This document shows, piece after piece, positions 1 through 8,171 of a DNA stretch of 64,000 nt. Source of the stretch: an uncultured Pseudodesulfovibrio sp. (lineage in GTDB: Bacteria > Desulfobacterota > Desulfovibrionia > Desulfovibrionales > Desulfovibrionaceae); contig NZ_OY776488.1 in NCBI RefSeq assembly GCF_963675635.1, forward strand, positions 3,455,028-3,519,027, given 5' to 3'. The notes beneath the pieces are model-generated. The model was given only the letters and a program-made list of their open reading frames with translations, did no database searches and was not told the DNA's origin. The first letter of the stretch is position 1; each line of letters opens with the position of its first letter. A program made the translations under genes and the position numbers.

Positions 1-309
1 TTGTTTTACCCTGTTCACCCCGTCGTCGAGGATCGCCTTGAGTTGGGGGCCGTTCTGCCTGCGAAATTCTTGCATTCTGTCCAGGGTCTTTCCCACTTCG
101 ATGATGATGGGCGCCATTTGACTATCGGGAAGGTTGAGTTCGTCCTGCAGGCGTTCAATGATTTTCCCTTGCAGTCTTTCCCGAAATTCGGGGCCTCGAC
201 TAAAAGAGTCGAAGTGGTGCTTGATGACCATGCCTGTTCCCAGAATGCCGGTTACTGCTCCGGCCGCAAAGATGGCAAGGCATGCGATCCAGATTTTCCA
301 GTTTTTCAT
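1..309 (-). CDS. Membrane-anchored Spy/CpxP-like periplasmic protein (partial)
   Basis: This reading frame enters from the left edge; 103 codons are visible and the C-terminus lies outside the window. It starts at an ATG preceded by AGGAG. Residues 5 to 27 form one hydrophobic segment, so the protein is probably anchored in the inner membrane with the rest in the periplasm. The following helix-rich part has the pattern of Spy/CpxP-type LTxxQ proteins and heavy-metal sensors (a FRERLQ stretch, then LNLPDSQMAPI). It is the third gene of a unit that begins with the ECF sigma factor at 608-1207, which suggests a periplasmic sensing or anti-sigma role. The function is inferred from fold resemblance and position only. 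Confidence 0.65.
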   Translation of the reverse strand, partial: MKNWKIWIACLAIFAAGAVTGILGTGMVIKHHFDSFSRGPEFRERLQGKIIERLQDELNLPDSQMAPIIIEVGKTLDRMQEFRRQNGPQLKAILDDGVNRVKQ

Positions 310-318
310 GAGCTTCTC

Positions 319-618
319 CTAAATCAACGATTCCATGAGTGTCGGCAGGACAGCCTGGTTGCTGAGAGCTGTGTAAAGCTCTCCGGAAACATCAGCCATT
401 GTCCATGTTGCAAAGACGCCAATGACGATTGTCGCGGCAATAGCTGCCATGGTGATTCGTGGGGCCAGTCGATCGAATTCGAATGTGATTTCGACTCGAT
501 CTGTTTTACCAATCTCCTCCATGACGGCGTTTCGCCATGCCGGAGTGGGGTTCCAAGTCTGGCGGTTGGCATGGATCTCTTTGAACAGCCTGTGTATGTG
601 GTCGTTCTTATGCGTCAT
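319..618 (-). CDS. Small single-pass membrane protein, putative anti-sigma factor
   Basis: A 99-residue protein with a soluble N-terminal half of about 50 residues, one hydrophobic segment at roughly residues 52 to 72, and a short tail outside. The start overlaps the end of the sigma factor gene by 11 bases and has a GGAGG site inside that gene, so the two are translationally coupled. Small single-pass proteins encoded directly after an ECF sigma factor are usually anti-sigma factors that hold the sigma factor at the membrane. No zinc-binding HxxxCxxC motif is present, so this would be a non-ZAS type. The role is inferred from context. Confidence 0.7.
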   Translation of the reverse strand: MTHKNDHIHRLFKEIHANRQTWNPTPAWRNAVMEEIGKTDRVEITFEFDRLAPRITMAAIAATIVIGVFATWTMADVSGELYTALSNQAVLPTLMESLI

Positions 619-1207
619 GTGTTCCTCCTTGGATACCGCAACGCTTCAGAAAAGCCTTGAGTGTTCGTTTGGCTCGGTATGCGCGAATTTTAACGTTGGG
701 AACGCTTATGTCGAGCATCTGTGCCGCCTCCTTGATCGTCCTTTCTTCGAGATATGTCAGCGTGAGCACCATTCGATCCATGGGTGATATGTGTTCCAAA
801 GCCATTGCGAGAATCTCGCGGGCTTCGCGCTGCCTGATCTGCGATTCAAATATTTCGTTCGAGTCGGGGGCCATGGCATTTTCGAGCCACTGTTGTCCGT
901 CGTCGCTCATGTCACAAGCTGGTGCTTCCCTGTTCCGGTACCGCTTGCGCCAGAAGTCGTGACAACTGCGCAGGGCAATGGTGGTCAGCCAACTGCTGAA
1001 GGGTTTTAACGGCTTATATCCAGCCAGGCTTTTATAAGCCCGAATAAAGGCATCATGAGCGACTTCCGCCACATGTTGCCCCGGAACATGGGCAGCGACG
1101 AGACGTGAGACATGCCCCTCATACCGCTCAAGCAGAAGCGCAAAGGCGTTTCGGTCACCATCCAGCACCTGGCTGATGATGAATGTGTCGTCCTGTTTTC
1201 CGGGCAT
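608..1207 (-). CDS. ECF-family RNA polymerase sigma factor
   Basis: A 199-residue group IV sigma factor. Region 2 lies at about residues 20 to 85, with the -10 recognition helices around AFIRAYKSLAGY and SSWLTTIALRSCHDFWRKR. Region 4 lies at about 130 to 185, with a helix-turn-helix around TIKEAAQMLDISVPNVK. Length and spacing are normal for the family, and no region 1 or 3 is present. The start ATG has an AAGGG site. The gene leads a unit with two small membrane proteins (319-618 and 1-309), which probably keep it inactive until an envelope signal arrives. The target promoters are not known. Confidence 0.92.
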   Translation of the reverse strand: MPGKQDDTFIISQVLDGDRNAFALLLERYEGHVSRLVAAHVPGQHVAEVAHDAFIRAYKSLAGYKPLKPFSSWLTTIALRSCHDFWRKRYRNREAPACDMSDDGQQWLENAMAPDSNEIFESQIRQREAREILAMALEHISPMDRMVLTLTYLEERTIKEAAQMLDISVPNVKIRAYRAKRTLKAFLKRCGIQGGTHDA

Positions 1208-1535
1208 CTGACCCTTTTTACGAAAAAAATGATCTACATATTACAGAACGTAGTTTGGTGAGACAAGCTCTTGTCCTGATACGTTCTTGAGTGCGTGTTT
1301 CGAAACAAGCCCGGTTTGCCGCCGCTGTCTGGGCACTTCTGACAACACTCTTATCTCCTGAAATCAGACAACGGCAGCAAAACCTGCTTTCATGAGTATG
1401 ATCGTTTATTCAAAGGAAGAGGTTACATCCAAGCTCTTTTTTTTAATTGATCAGATAGATATGTGCTCGTGTTGACGAAGAGAGATTGAAAACTTACGTG
1501 AAACGTAAGGCAGTAATAAACGATAGGAGTATCTC
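1208..1535. other. Intergenic region with an imperfect inverted repeat
   Basis: This 328-base stretch separates the leftward sigma factor operon from the rightward ABM gene and must hold both promoters. Positions 1315-1331 and 1365-1381 form an inverted repeat that matches at 15 of 17 positions, and it can be extended outward for several more bases with one gap. The 33-base spacer makes a factor-binding dyad or a hairpin in a transcript equally possible. A T-rich run at 1435-1445 follows. I see no coding potential. Confidence 0.5.
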
Positions 1536-1835
1536 ATGGCATTGACATATGTATCCGCCACGATAATGGCGAAAGACGGTTGTGAAGCGGCTCTTGAAGC
1601 TGAGTTGAAAAGAATCGTTCCAGCAGTTCGCGCTGAAGACGGGTGTATCCGTTACGATCTGCACAGGTCCGAATACGCCAACGTGTTTCTGTTTTATGAG
1701 GTCTGGGAAAGCCCGGCTCATCTCGTGGCTCACGGCAAGACTCCGCATATGGTCGCCATGGGAAAAGCCACAGTCGATTTCCTGGCTGGGCCTTCCGAGG
1801 TAAACATGTGGGAAGCGGTTGACGTCATAAAATAA
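1536..1835 (+). CDS. Antibiotic biosynthesis monooxygenase (ABM) domain protein
   Basis: A 99-residue single-domain protein of the dimeric alpha/beta barrel ABM superfamily (YgiN-like quinol monooxygenase group). Visible family features are the N-terminal strand ending in ATIMAKDGCEAALEAEL, the EDGCIRYDLHRS segment and the FYEVWESPAHLVAHGKTPHM helix. Such proteins act on quinols or other small aromatics without a cofactor. The start follows TAGGAG. It is transcribed alone and ends at a terminator hairpin at 1857-1887. The substrate cannot be deduced. Confidence 0.88.
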   Translation: MALTYVSATIMAKDGCEAALEAELKRIVPAVRAEDGCIRYDLHRSEYANVFLFYEVWESPAHLVAHGKTPHMVAMGKATVDFLAGPSEVNMWEAVDVIK

Positions 1836-1856
1836 CTAATGACAAATATTGACAGA

Positions 1857-1887
1857 AAAGCCCTGATAACGCAGTTTTCAGGGCTTT
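1857..1887 (+). terminator. Rho-independent terminator after the ABM gene
   Basis: A perfect 10-base-pair stem (AAAGCCCTGA with TCAGGGCTTT) around an 11-base loop follows the ABM stop codon and runs into a T-rich tail. It may also stop transcription of the convergent nitrilase gene. Confidence 0.8.
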
Positions 1888-1992
1888 CTTGGTACGATTT
1901 TGCTCAAAAGGACATGGGTGTTTCACGGTTTTCGGCCTGGAACCACCGGTGACGAAGCTCCTGTCAAATCGGCTAAAGGCGGGCCCAATACA

Positions 1993-2931
1993 TCACGCAG
2001 CCGAAGTGTCATCTGTTGTACTCGAAACCGCCGGTCTTGGCCGCTCGTCAACAGTGAGCTTGAACACGTCCGGGCGGGCATAGTGTCCTGCGATGTCCAT
2101 GTCGTAGCGCGCCCTGACGATATCATCGAGATCGATTTCGGCGGAGATCAGTCCTTCCTCGCCACGCAGCGGTCCGGCCAGGATGTCGCCCATGGGTGAG
2201 ATGATGATGGAATTGCCCCGAATGAGCGGTTCGTCGGCAGGCCATGATGGATCGCGGAGGGTCTTGCCGCTCGGTGGCCCTTGATACTGACATGCGCTGA
2301 CTAGGAAATTACGGCCCTCGTATGCAATGAACTGCATGCTCGCTACCCAGATGTCACGTGCATCGACCGTCGGGGCGCACCAGATGTCCATGCCTTTTCC
2401 ATACATGGTCGCACGGAGCAGTGGCATATAGTTCTCCCAGCAAATAGCTCCTGCGATGCGTCCGGCAGAGGTCTCCACGACAGGGAGGGTGGAACCGTCA
2501 CCCTGGCCCCAGACCAGTCGTTCCGTGGCCGTAGGCATGAGCTTGCGGTGTTTGCCTGCAAGGGTGCCGTTTTCGGAGATGAACAAGGCTGTGCAGTATA
2601 ATGTCGAACCGCCACGCTCAATAATGCCGACAACCATGGCTGTTTGGCATCGTTTTGCCAATCCGCAGAGTTCGGCAACTTCCGGGCCGTCAATATCCAC
2701 AGCCTCATTCCAGTACTCGAGGAAATCTTCGCGGCCCTCGGGGGTACGATAACCGAGTTTAGTGCCGAAGTCCGCACCCTTGGGATAGCCGCCAAGGATG
2801 GCCTCAGGCAGCACAAGTAGACTGCATCCGGATTGGCGGATGGTCTTTTCATACTTCAATATCTTTTTAACGGTGGCCGCAGTGCCTTGGTCAGAACCGA
2901 TTTGCAGTGCGGCGACAATTGATTTCTGCAT
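1993..2931 (-). CDS. Nitrilase-family carbon-nitrogen hydrolase
   Basis: A 312-residue cytoplasmic enzyme of the nitrilase superfamily. The full catalytic set is visible: Glu43 ([13 protein letters not shown]), Lys130 (GKHRKLMPT) and Cys164 ([12 protein letters not shown]). The [10 protein letters not shown] signature and the total length fit branch 1 (true nitrilases, nitrile to carboxylic acid plus ammonia) better than amidase branches. The start at 2931 is supported by alignment of the first beta strand (SIVAALQIG). The gene stands alone on the minus strand, convergent with the ABM gene. The natural substrate is unknown. Confidence 0.9.
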   Translation of the reverse strand: MQKSIVAALQIGSDQGTAATVKKILKYEKTIRQSGCSLLVLPEAILGGYPKGADFGTKLGYRTPEGREDFLEYWNEAVDIDGPEVAELCGLAKRCQTAMVVGIIERGGSTLYCTALFISENGTLAGKHRKLMPTATERLVWGQGDGSTLPVVETSAGRIAGAICWENYMPLLRATMYGKGMDIWCAPTVDARDIWVASMQFIAYEGRNFLVSACQYQGPPSGKTLRDPSWPADEPLIRGNSIIISPMGDILAGPLRGEEGLISAEIDLDDIVRARYDMDIAGHYARPDVFKLTVDERPRPAVSSTTDDTSAA

Positions 2932-3119
2932 AGTAACTCTCCAGTGGTTTGGGCGAAAAAGTACGGCACGGTGACTGGTTATGCAAGAGTAGAGAGAAGG
3001 GTGCAGGGCAATATAAAGAAGTATTAGTACACGGTGTTTTTTCTCATTGGGGAAGAAAATCTGATTGATTCAGATGTCTCATGAAAAGGGGAAGAGTGCG
3101 CCTGTATCACACGCGCACC

Positions 3120-4124
3120 CTATCTGCTGAGTGATGCGAAGCTGACAAGGCTTCGTTGGTCTTCGTCCCACAGGTTTAGTTTGAGCGAACCTAAACTTTT
3201 CAAGAGCGTTAACGGTACTATCGTCTGCATTTCCGGGGTGGCATCATAGCTCTCTTGAAGTCTGTAGTTCGGGATTCTCGGCAAAACGTGATGGACGTGA
3301 TGCAGGCCGATATTTCCCGTGAACCATTGCAGAATTTTAGGAAGCTTATAGTAGGAGCTGCCATCCATTGCGGCCTTCACAGGGTCCCAGTCATCCTGGC
3401 GCGCCCAGTACACCCCTTTGAACTGGTGCTGGACATAAAACAGCCACACTCCGATTGCACCGGCGATAAGCATGATTGGAAGCTGGATCATCAGATAAAT
3501 TTTGAAGCCGATCGTCAGACTGGCCAGAGTGACGACTGTGACGATAGCTATGTTGGTGATAATGGCACTGAAATGTTCGTTTCGTCCTTCCCATGTGTGT
3601 AAAAAACGTTGGGTGACCAGAAATGAATACCCTGGACCGATTCCCAAAAAGACAAGCGGGTTGCGGTAGAGACGATAGGCCAGACGCTTTGTCGGCGAGA
3701 GAGCCTTGTATTCGTTTATGGTCAATGTCCACAGATCGCCCACCCCCCTTCGATCCAGATTCGCATACGTGCCGTGATGAACGAGATGGTTGCTTTGCCA
3801 ATAAGTGAACGGGGTGAAAGTCAAAAAACCTGAAATATAGCCCAGTATCACATTGGCGCGGCGTGAGGCAAAAAACGATCCGTGTGCGCAATCATGGAAG
3901 ATGATGAAGATGCGAACCAGCAGCAGGGCTGCAAGTATGAGAAGCGGAAAGAGTAAAAAAAAGGACGTTCCGTTTTGCAATAGATATATAAACAGTGCCC
4001 ACAGTCCGAAATACGGTAGATAGGTATTCACGATCTGCCATACTGCTCGAACTGGTTCCGGCTTTGCGAACGGCTTCAGTGAGTTGCGTAAAGTCTGAAT
4101 TGAGAGCCTGTTGGTTTCACTCAT
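3120..4124 (-). CDS. Membrane fatty acid desaturase
   Basis: A 334-residue integral membrane di-iron desaturase. Three histidine boxes are visible: HDCAH at residues 77-81, HLVHH at 113-117, and HHVHH in the C-terminal third. Hydrophobic spans lie at about 38-75, 93-107 and 190-240. These are the hallmarks of FADS/Delta-12-type acyl-lipid desaturases, which need oxygen and an electron donor. That is notable in a presumed anaerobe and may point to membrane tuning in cold or deep sea and brief oxygen contact. A longer frame reaches 4286, but the ATG at 4124 fits the family and has an AAGGG element upstream. Confidence 0.88.
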   Translation of the reverse strand: MSETNRLSIQTLRNSLKPFAKPEPVRAVWQIVNTYLPYFGLWALFIYLLQNGTSFFLLFPLLILAALLLVRIFIIFHDCAHGSFFASRRANVILGYISGFLTFTPFTYWQSNHLVHHGTYANLDRRGVGDLWTLTINEYKALSPTKRLAYRLYRNPLVFLGIGPGYSFLVTQRFLHTWEGRNEHFSAIITNIAIVTVVTLASLTIGFKIYLMIQLPIMLIAGAIGVWLFYVQHQFKGVYWARQDDWDPVKAAMDGSSYYKLPKILQWFTGNIGLHHVHHVLPRIPNYRLQESYDATPEMQTIVPLTLLKSLGSLKLNLWDEDQRSLVSFASLSR

Positions 4125-4284
4125 TCGTATGCCCTTGTCTCTCCCTCTGGAGTTGCGTAGGAGGGGCTGTTTTGCTTGGATCATACCCTGATCTGCGCAT
4201 CGTTTCAAGAAGGGGCGCTGAAAATGTTGTCCTCTTATTGGGTGAGAGCTGCCATGTTCATCCCCACTCCCGACTTCATTGGGC

Positions 4285-4320
4285 ATAAAAAAAGAAGCAA
4301 CTGCTTTCGCAATTACTTCT
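4285..4320 (-). terminator. Terminator of the tRNA-Glu gene
   Basis: A 12-base-pair stem (4293-4304 with 4309-4320, one or two wobble or mismatched pairs) with a TTTC-type loop lies just after the tRNA 3' end. On the minus strand it is followed by seven to eight T residues. Confidence 0.8.
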
Positions 4321-4329
4321 GTTTTTTCG

Positions 4330-4407
4330 TGGCGTCCCCAAGGGGATTTGAACCCCTGTTAACGGCGTGAAAGGCCGCCGTCCTGGACCAGACTAGACGA
4401 TGGGGAC
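4330..4407 (-). tRNA. tRNA-Glu (UUC), copy 1
   Basis: A 78-nucleotide cloverleaf with encoded CCA. The acceptor stem GTCCCCA pairs with TGGGGAC, the anticodon loop reads CCTTTCACG with anticodon TTC, and the T arm is AGGGGTTCAAATCCCCT. It differs from the second copy at 5553-5630 by a single base in the D-arm region. Confidence 0.96.
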
Positions 4408-5507
4408 GCATTGAGCGACTTGGCTTTCCGGCTGGTTGTCTGGAACCTTCTCTTGCCGGTTTGCCCCGTCTGGAGAAGCGTGTTTTACACATTATTTTAC
4501 ACGACGCAAGTCTTTTCGGAACTCATCGGGCTTTTTTTTGTAAGAGTTCGAGTTGGTAACATGTCGTCTACCTAAGACGGGAGTGCCTGAGAGAATGATT
4601 TTTGGTAATTTTTATGGTTATTACAGTACCTTGCTTGTTCTGTGATGGATCGTTAGCGAATGGTTCAAATAATCGCGTCATAATTGTTTATGTAGGCCTG
4701 TTTTTAACACACCGATTGCTGACATGAAGAAAGTCGACTGCAAAGGCAGTCACCGTTCTTCATGTCGGGAGTGTAAAAGTCAGGGTACACATTTCAAATC
4801 CGGTGTCTTTGCCGGAGAGCTCATGCGGTTGGTTTTGTGGACTCTGACTGGAGGTTGATTCGGAAAATGACTTGTAGGGAGATTCACGATTCGTAACAGG
4901 GGGGAGGAAACGTCTCTTCCTGTCATTACTGACAGCTTGAAGACGTTCATTGCATGCATGAGCCGTCTTGGTCTTCGGGAGAGTGCTCCTGCAGTTGAGG
5001 CGGCCTCCTCGGAAGCTGTATTGCGTTGTTCCGTGTGAAGTTTGCGTCCGTGCGTCTATATGCACACTGGAAGAAAATAGCCGTGGCCGTGATCGCATCC
5101 GGTCGGCAACTAGAAACAAACAGTTCATTGTGTTCTTCACCCCATAAAACATGTTCTTCCGAGGCTGAACGCCTTTTGCCTTTTCTTTTTGTTGCAGGAA
5201 GATGACGAGGGTGCGTGCAAAGTGTGATTTTGAACGGAATCAAAAAAAGGATTCCGTTCTCCGAAATAGTACTCAATGCCGCCGATATTCTTTTGAGAAA
5301 CATACGGAACGCAGAATGTCATCGAAAGGGCCATGCGTGACGAGAAGTGTTTTCGGGTGGGGCGTGAGACTCCTCTCTTTTTGAGGGGCACACTCTATCT
5401 GATGTCGGTTTTTTCGTAATGGGACAGAAGATTGCTGTTGTGGTGTCAGGTGGTCATTTGATGATGGGTGTTACCTGCGAATCTTTGGCTCGCGTCTCTG
5501 CAACGCA
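4408..5507. other. 1.1 kb gene-free gap between two tRNA-Glu genes, with hairpins
   Basis: No reading frame here has a convincing start site, codon pattern or recognisable product. Two strong hairpins stand out. At 4721-4766 an 11-base-pair perfect stem (GACATGAAGAA with TTCTTCATGTC) encloses a second 6-base-pair stem with an AAAG loop (4736-4751). At 5232-5259 a 10-base-pair perfect stem (GAACGGAATC with GATTCCGTTC) closes an A-rich loop. Neither has a clear T-tract, so they are not ordinary terminators. The stretch could hold a small RNA or be the decayed remains of a larger tRNA cluster. Confidence 0.5.
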
Positions 5508-5542
5508 TAAAAAAAGAAGCAACCACTGATGTGATTGCTTCT
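5508..5542 (-). terminator. Terminator of the tRNA-Gln/tRNA-Glu unit
   Basis: A 12-base-pair stem (5515-5526 with 5531-5542) with a TGAT loop is followed on the minus strand by a run of T. It closely resembles the terminator after the other tRNA-Glu copy, so the tRNA and its terminator were probably duplicated together. Confidence 0.8.
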
Positions 5543-5552
5543 ATTCTGGTCT

Positions 5553-5630
5553 TGGCGTCCCCAAGGGGATTTGAACCCCTGTTAACGGCGTGAAAGGCCG
5601 CCGTCCTGGACCAGGCTAGACGATGGGGAC
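5553..5630 (-). tRNA. tRNA-Glu (UUC), copy 2
   Basis: A 78-nucleotide tRNA with encoded CCA and anticodon TTC, almost identical to the copy at 4330-4407. It lies ten bases downstream of tRNA-Gln and is probably processed from the same transcript. Confidence 0.96.
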
Positions 5631-5640
5631 GCATATAAAT

Positions 5641-5715
5641 TGGCTGGGCTGCAAGGACTCGAACCTTGATTAACGGAGCCAGAACCCGTCGTCCTGCCAA
5701 TTGAACGACAGCCCA
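5641..5715 (-). tRNA. tRNA-Gln (CUG)
   Basis: A 75-nucleotide cloverleaf with encoded CCA. It begins TGGGCTG, as tRNA-Gln genes typically begin with T-G-G, and the anticodon loop TTCTGGC gives anticodon CTG. The T arm is AAGGTTCGAGTCCTT. It is co-oriented with tRNA-Glu copy 2. Confidence 0.94.
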
Positions 5716-5776
5716 GCAGCGAGAAGATGATTTAAGGGCTAGGCCCCGGAATGTCAACTTCTTTTTTGCTAAATGT

Positions 5777-6127
5777 TTAGATTGCGCGTGCGAGCTTGCG
5801 GGTACGTTTCTTCAGCTTGTTGATTTTGCGGCGAATGTAGTCACGCTTGTTGCGATCTTCCATGGCCTCTTTCTCAACACGCAGTGCTCTGATCTGCTTT
5901 TTGATCTCGCCAATCTGCTTCTTGTAGGGGGAAACCTGCTCTTCTTCGACGATGCCGAAGACATCCTTGATCTCTTGAACAAGGGCGTCCTTGTCTTTAC
6001 CGGAAGCGCCGGTGATCATGGGGAGCTTGGACACGCACAGGGCGCGCAGCTCTTTTGCAGTCATTTTTTCCAGGGGCTTGGTCAGGCCAAGCTCGTCAAA
6101 GGAAATTTCTTTTACTTCTTCACTCAT
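5777..6127 (-). CDS. Rho N-terminal/SAP-like small basic protein
   Basis: A 116-residue protein. Residues about 17 to 58 (MTAKELRALCVSKLP through LVQEIKDVFGI) resemble the Rho N-terminal or SAP-type helical nucleic-acid-binding fold. The C-terminal half is a highly charged, Lys/Arg-rich helix likely to form a coiled coil (KKQIRALRVEKEAMEDRNKR). The start with an AAGGAG site at 6127 is preferred over an upstream in-frame ATG at 6178. It lies 34 bases downstream of the DciA-like gene. A nucleic-acid-binding role is plausible, but I do not recognise a named family. Confidence 0.75.
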   Translation of the reverse strand: MSEEVKEISFDELGLTKPLEKMTAKELRALCVSKLPMITGASGKDKDALVQEIKDVFGIVEEEQVSPYKKQIGEIKKQIRALRVEKEAMEDRNKRDYIRRKINKLKKRTRKLARAI

Positions 6128-6161
6128 GGTGTACTCCTTAAAAAAGTTCTGAGGCGAAATG

Positions 6162-6653
6162 TCAGTCGGTTTCGTCAAACATTCGCCGGTAGGCCCGATA
6201 GCACCTCCCCACAGGGGAGTCTGGGTCTAGCTCTTCATCTAATCGACCTAAATTTTTAGGTCTTTTAAGTTTCCTCGGAGGCTCTGGAGCCTCCGGCCGA
6301 ATCTCTCCGTCCAAAGGAACTCTGCCGTTTAGCAGTTCGAATACCATTTTGTCAAAGACTTCTTCGCCCAGAAATTCGTTTATTTTCTGAAGCAGCATGG
6401 GCGCCAGATACTGAGCTTCCTGCATGATGATAGGATCTTCGGCGGCCAGAATGAGCTTTGTACCGCGATGACCGAGAGGCCGGGCCATGGGTGCCATTTC
6501 TCCCATGATCTTGTCCCAGGAACGCCACAACCTGACGAGAGCAGCCCCGCCTGTCGTGTCAAGTTTGTCCAGAAAACGGGGCATAAGGTCGCTCGTTTTC
6601 TTGGGGCCGGGCCTTTGGGTGTACTCGTTGTATCTTCTCCGATTGCGTCGCAT
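6162..6653 (-). CDS. DUF721/DciA-like protein
   Basis: A 163-residue protein with the DUF721 pattern: an aliphatic helix LVRLWRSWDKIMGEMAPMARP, then TKLILAAEDPIIMQEAQYLAPMLLQKIN. In DciA family members this KH-like domain helps load the replicative helicase. The protein also has a Pro/Lys-rich linker and a C-terminal YRAYRRMF helix. It sits between a PEGA lipoprotein and the Rho-N-like gene, in the same direction. Assignment to DUF721 is fairly secure. The helicase-loading function is transferred from the family. Confidence 0.8.
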   Translation of the reverse strand: MRRNRRRYNEYTQRPGPKKTSDLMPRFLDKLDTTGGAALVRLWRSWDKIMGEMAPMARPLGHRGTKLILAAEDPIIMQEAQYLAPMLLQKINEFLGEEVFDKMVFELLNGRVPLDGEIRPEAPEPPRKLKRPKNLGRLDEELDPDSPVGRCYRAYRRMFDETD

Positions 6654-6656
6654 TGG

Positions 6657-7085
6657 CTACAGTTCACTCCTGGTGGGCGTCAGTTTGATGGTGATAATGG
6701 ATGGCTTCAATTCATATGCCTCTCCGGTCCGCTCCTGTTCATCTACTTCCTTGGCGGTCTCTTTGGCTACATCCTTGGGGTCGCCGCCCTTGATGATGCC
6801 GGAGATGACGCCATCACGGATGGCGCGATCCGGTTTGAATTGCCGATGTATGATGATTTCTTCCTGTTCATACCCGTCTTTGACGAGAGTAATGAGATGG
6901 TCTCCTTGTTTATCTAGGCTGACTGAACAGGGACTGGTGCATGTCTTTTTGCCGTCTGCATAGACGTCAGCACCGATAGGATCGGTGCTGACAGGTATTC
7001 TCTGTTTCGGTGGCCCGCAGGCTGCCAACATGAAAAGGCAGGCCAGGGCTGATATTATTCCGAATGTTTTCACAGTTGTCTCCAA
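6657..7085 (-). CDS. PEGA-domain lipoprotein
   Basis: A 142-residue lipoprotein precursor. The signal sequence ends in a lipobox with LAAC at residues 20 to 23. A PEGA-type beta domain follows (IPVSTDPIGADVYADGKK, then CSVSLDKQGDHLITLVKDGY). PEGA domains commonly sit at the cell surface or bind glycans and peptidoglycan. The gene starts directly after the universal stress protein gene (ATG at 7085, previous stop at 7086). A longer relative with the same domain lies at 8172-8945, so the two are probably duplicates flanking the stress gene. Confidence 0.82.
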   Translation of the reverse strand: METTVKTFGIISALACLFMLAACGPPKQRIPVSTDPIGADVYADGKKTCTSPCSVSLDKQGDHLITLVKDGYEQEEIIIHRQFKPDRAIRDGVISGIIKGGDPKDVAKETAKEVDEQERTGEAYELKPSIITIKLTPTRSEL

Positions 7086-7976
7086 TTACAGGCATGCCCT
7101 AGGACGATAGTTGACTATGATTGCGGGACACCCTGGTGATAGCGCCACCTGAATGGTTGTTGAGCCAATGGATGGCTGGGTCGGCTCCTCACTGGAAGAG
7201 TATTGCGCCATGACGATAACGTCGGCATCGACCCATCGGGCCTGCTTGAGGATTTCCGAGTATGGAATGCCTTCCCAACAATGATAGGAATGGCTGATTC
7301 CGTCCAGAGCCTTGGCGTACCTGTTCTTCATACGTTCCATGGCCTTGTCAATGAAGATATCCATTTTCTGCATGTAGTACTTTGGATTGGGGCGTGTCTG
7401 GCCGATGTCGAGCACATGAAATATATCGAGATGTGCGTCATTGGTCCGGGCGAGTTGCGTGGCGTAGCAGAGTGCTGAATCCGATGGAGTAGAGAAATCA
7501 GTCGCCATGAGAATTCTTTTGATGTCAGCGCCTTTTGGCATTTCATTGGTCACGACCATGACCGGGCAAAACACGTTGGAACAGACTTTGCGAATGGAGG
7601 TATTCACCACGCCCCACATACTGTCCGGGCGGTGGATGGCAGAGGTGTGGTGCCCCATGACAATCAGGTCAATCCCTTCAGAGTGGATGATTGTGAGCAG
7701 CCGTTCGTCTACGGAGCCGGTGACGACCCTGATGGAGTGTTTGGGAATACTTTTAAGGTCGTCGGCATAGTATTCAGCGATTTTTTTCCGAGTGGATTCG
7801 ATAAGTTCTTTTTCCGGGATAGTTTCCTCAAAGGAACACCATGCATCTTTGCCAATGGGCATGGCATGAAACAGGATCAGCTCGGCTCCGCGCTTTCGGG
7901 CGAGGTCAAAAGCCGCTTTCGGAGCGGTTTCCGTATTGATCTGAGGGGTCACTGCCAGGAGTATTTTTTTGAACAT
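7086..7976 (-). CDS. Tandem universal stress protein (two UspA domains)
   Basis: A 296-residue protein with two UspA alpha/beta domains, about residues 1 to 142 and 150 to 290. Each opens with the typical strand (FKKILLAVTP; IKRILMATDFSTPSDSAL). The nucleotide-binding GxxGx9GS loop is not intact in either half (VMGHHTSAIHRPDSMWG; VMAQYSSSEEPTQPSIGS), so ATP binding is uncertain. The start has a GGAG site. Expression is likely coupled to the downstream PEGA lipoprotein, because stop and start codons adjoin. Confidence 0.9.
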   Translation of the reverse strand: MFKKILLAVTPQINTETAPKAAFDLARKRGAELILFHAMPIGKDAWCSFEETIPEKELIESTRKKIAEYYADDLKSIPKHSIRVVTGSVDERLLTIIHSEGIDLIVMGHHTSAIHRPDSMWGVVNTSIRKVCSNVFCPVMVVTNEMPKGADIKRILMATDFSTPSDSALCYATQLARTNDAHLDIFHVLDIGQTRPNPKYYMQKMDIFIDKAMERMKNRYAKALDGISHSYHCWEGIPYSEILKQARWVDADVIVMAQYSSSEEPTQPSIGSTTIQVALSPGCPAIIVNYRPRACL

Positions 7977-8116
7977 GTCGTCTCCTTCGCGTTGTCAATG
8001 TGTGGTGTCTGCGCTCCATCAATCGACTTTGACGGTTATCCATTTTTACTATCGCAATTTCACAGGAGTAGGGCAAGTAATATCAGATGACTGCGCCCAG
8101 TGCCACCTTTGACGCT

Positions 8117-8150
8117 GAAAAAAGAAAAGCCCTGCAGAAGCAGGGCTTTT
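8117..8150 (-). terminator. Terminator of the second PEGA lipoprotein gene
   Basis: A perfect 11-base-pair stem (AAAAGCCCTGC with GCAGGGCTTTT) with a four-base loop lies 20 bases after the stop codon at 8172 and is followed by T-rich sequence on the minus strand. Confidence 0.85.
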
Positions 8151-8171
8151 CCATGACTCTTTTCATACGTA

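Noticed and set aside
3094-3116. GC-rich dyad after the desaturase stop as a terminator
   Set aside because: Only about six pairs, overlapping register and no T run.
4760-5303. Overlapping minus-strand frames of 118 to 130 codons in the tRNA-Glu gap
   Set aside because: No ribosome site, unusual composition (many Ser, Arg, Cys and His) and overlap with each other in different frames. Treated as non-coding.
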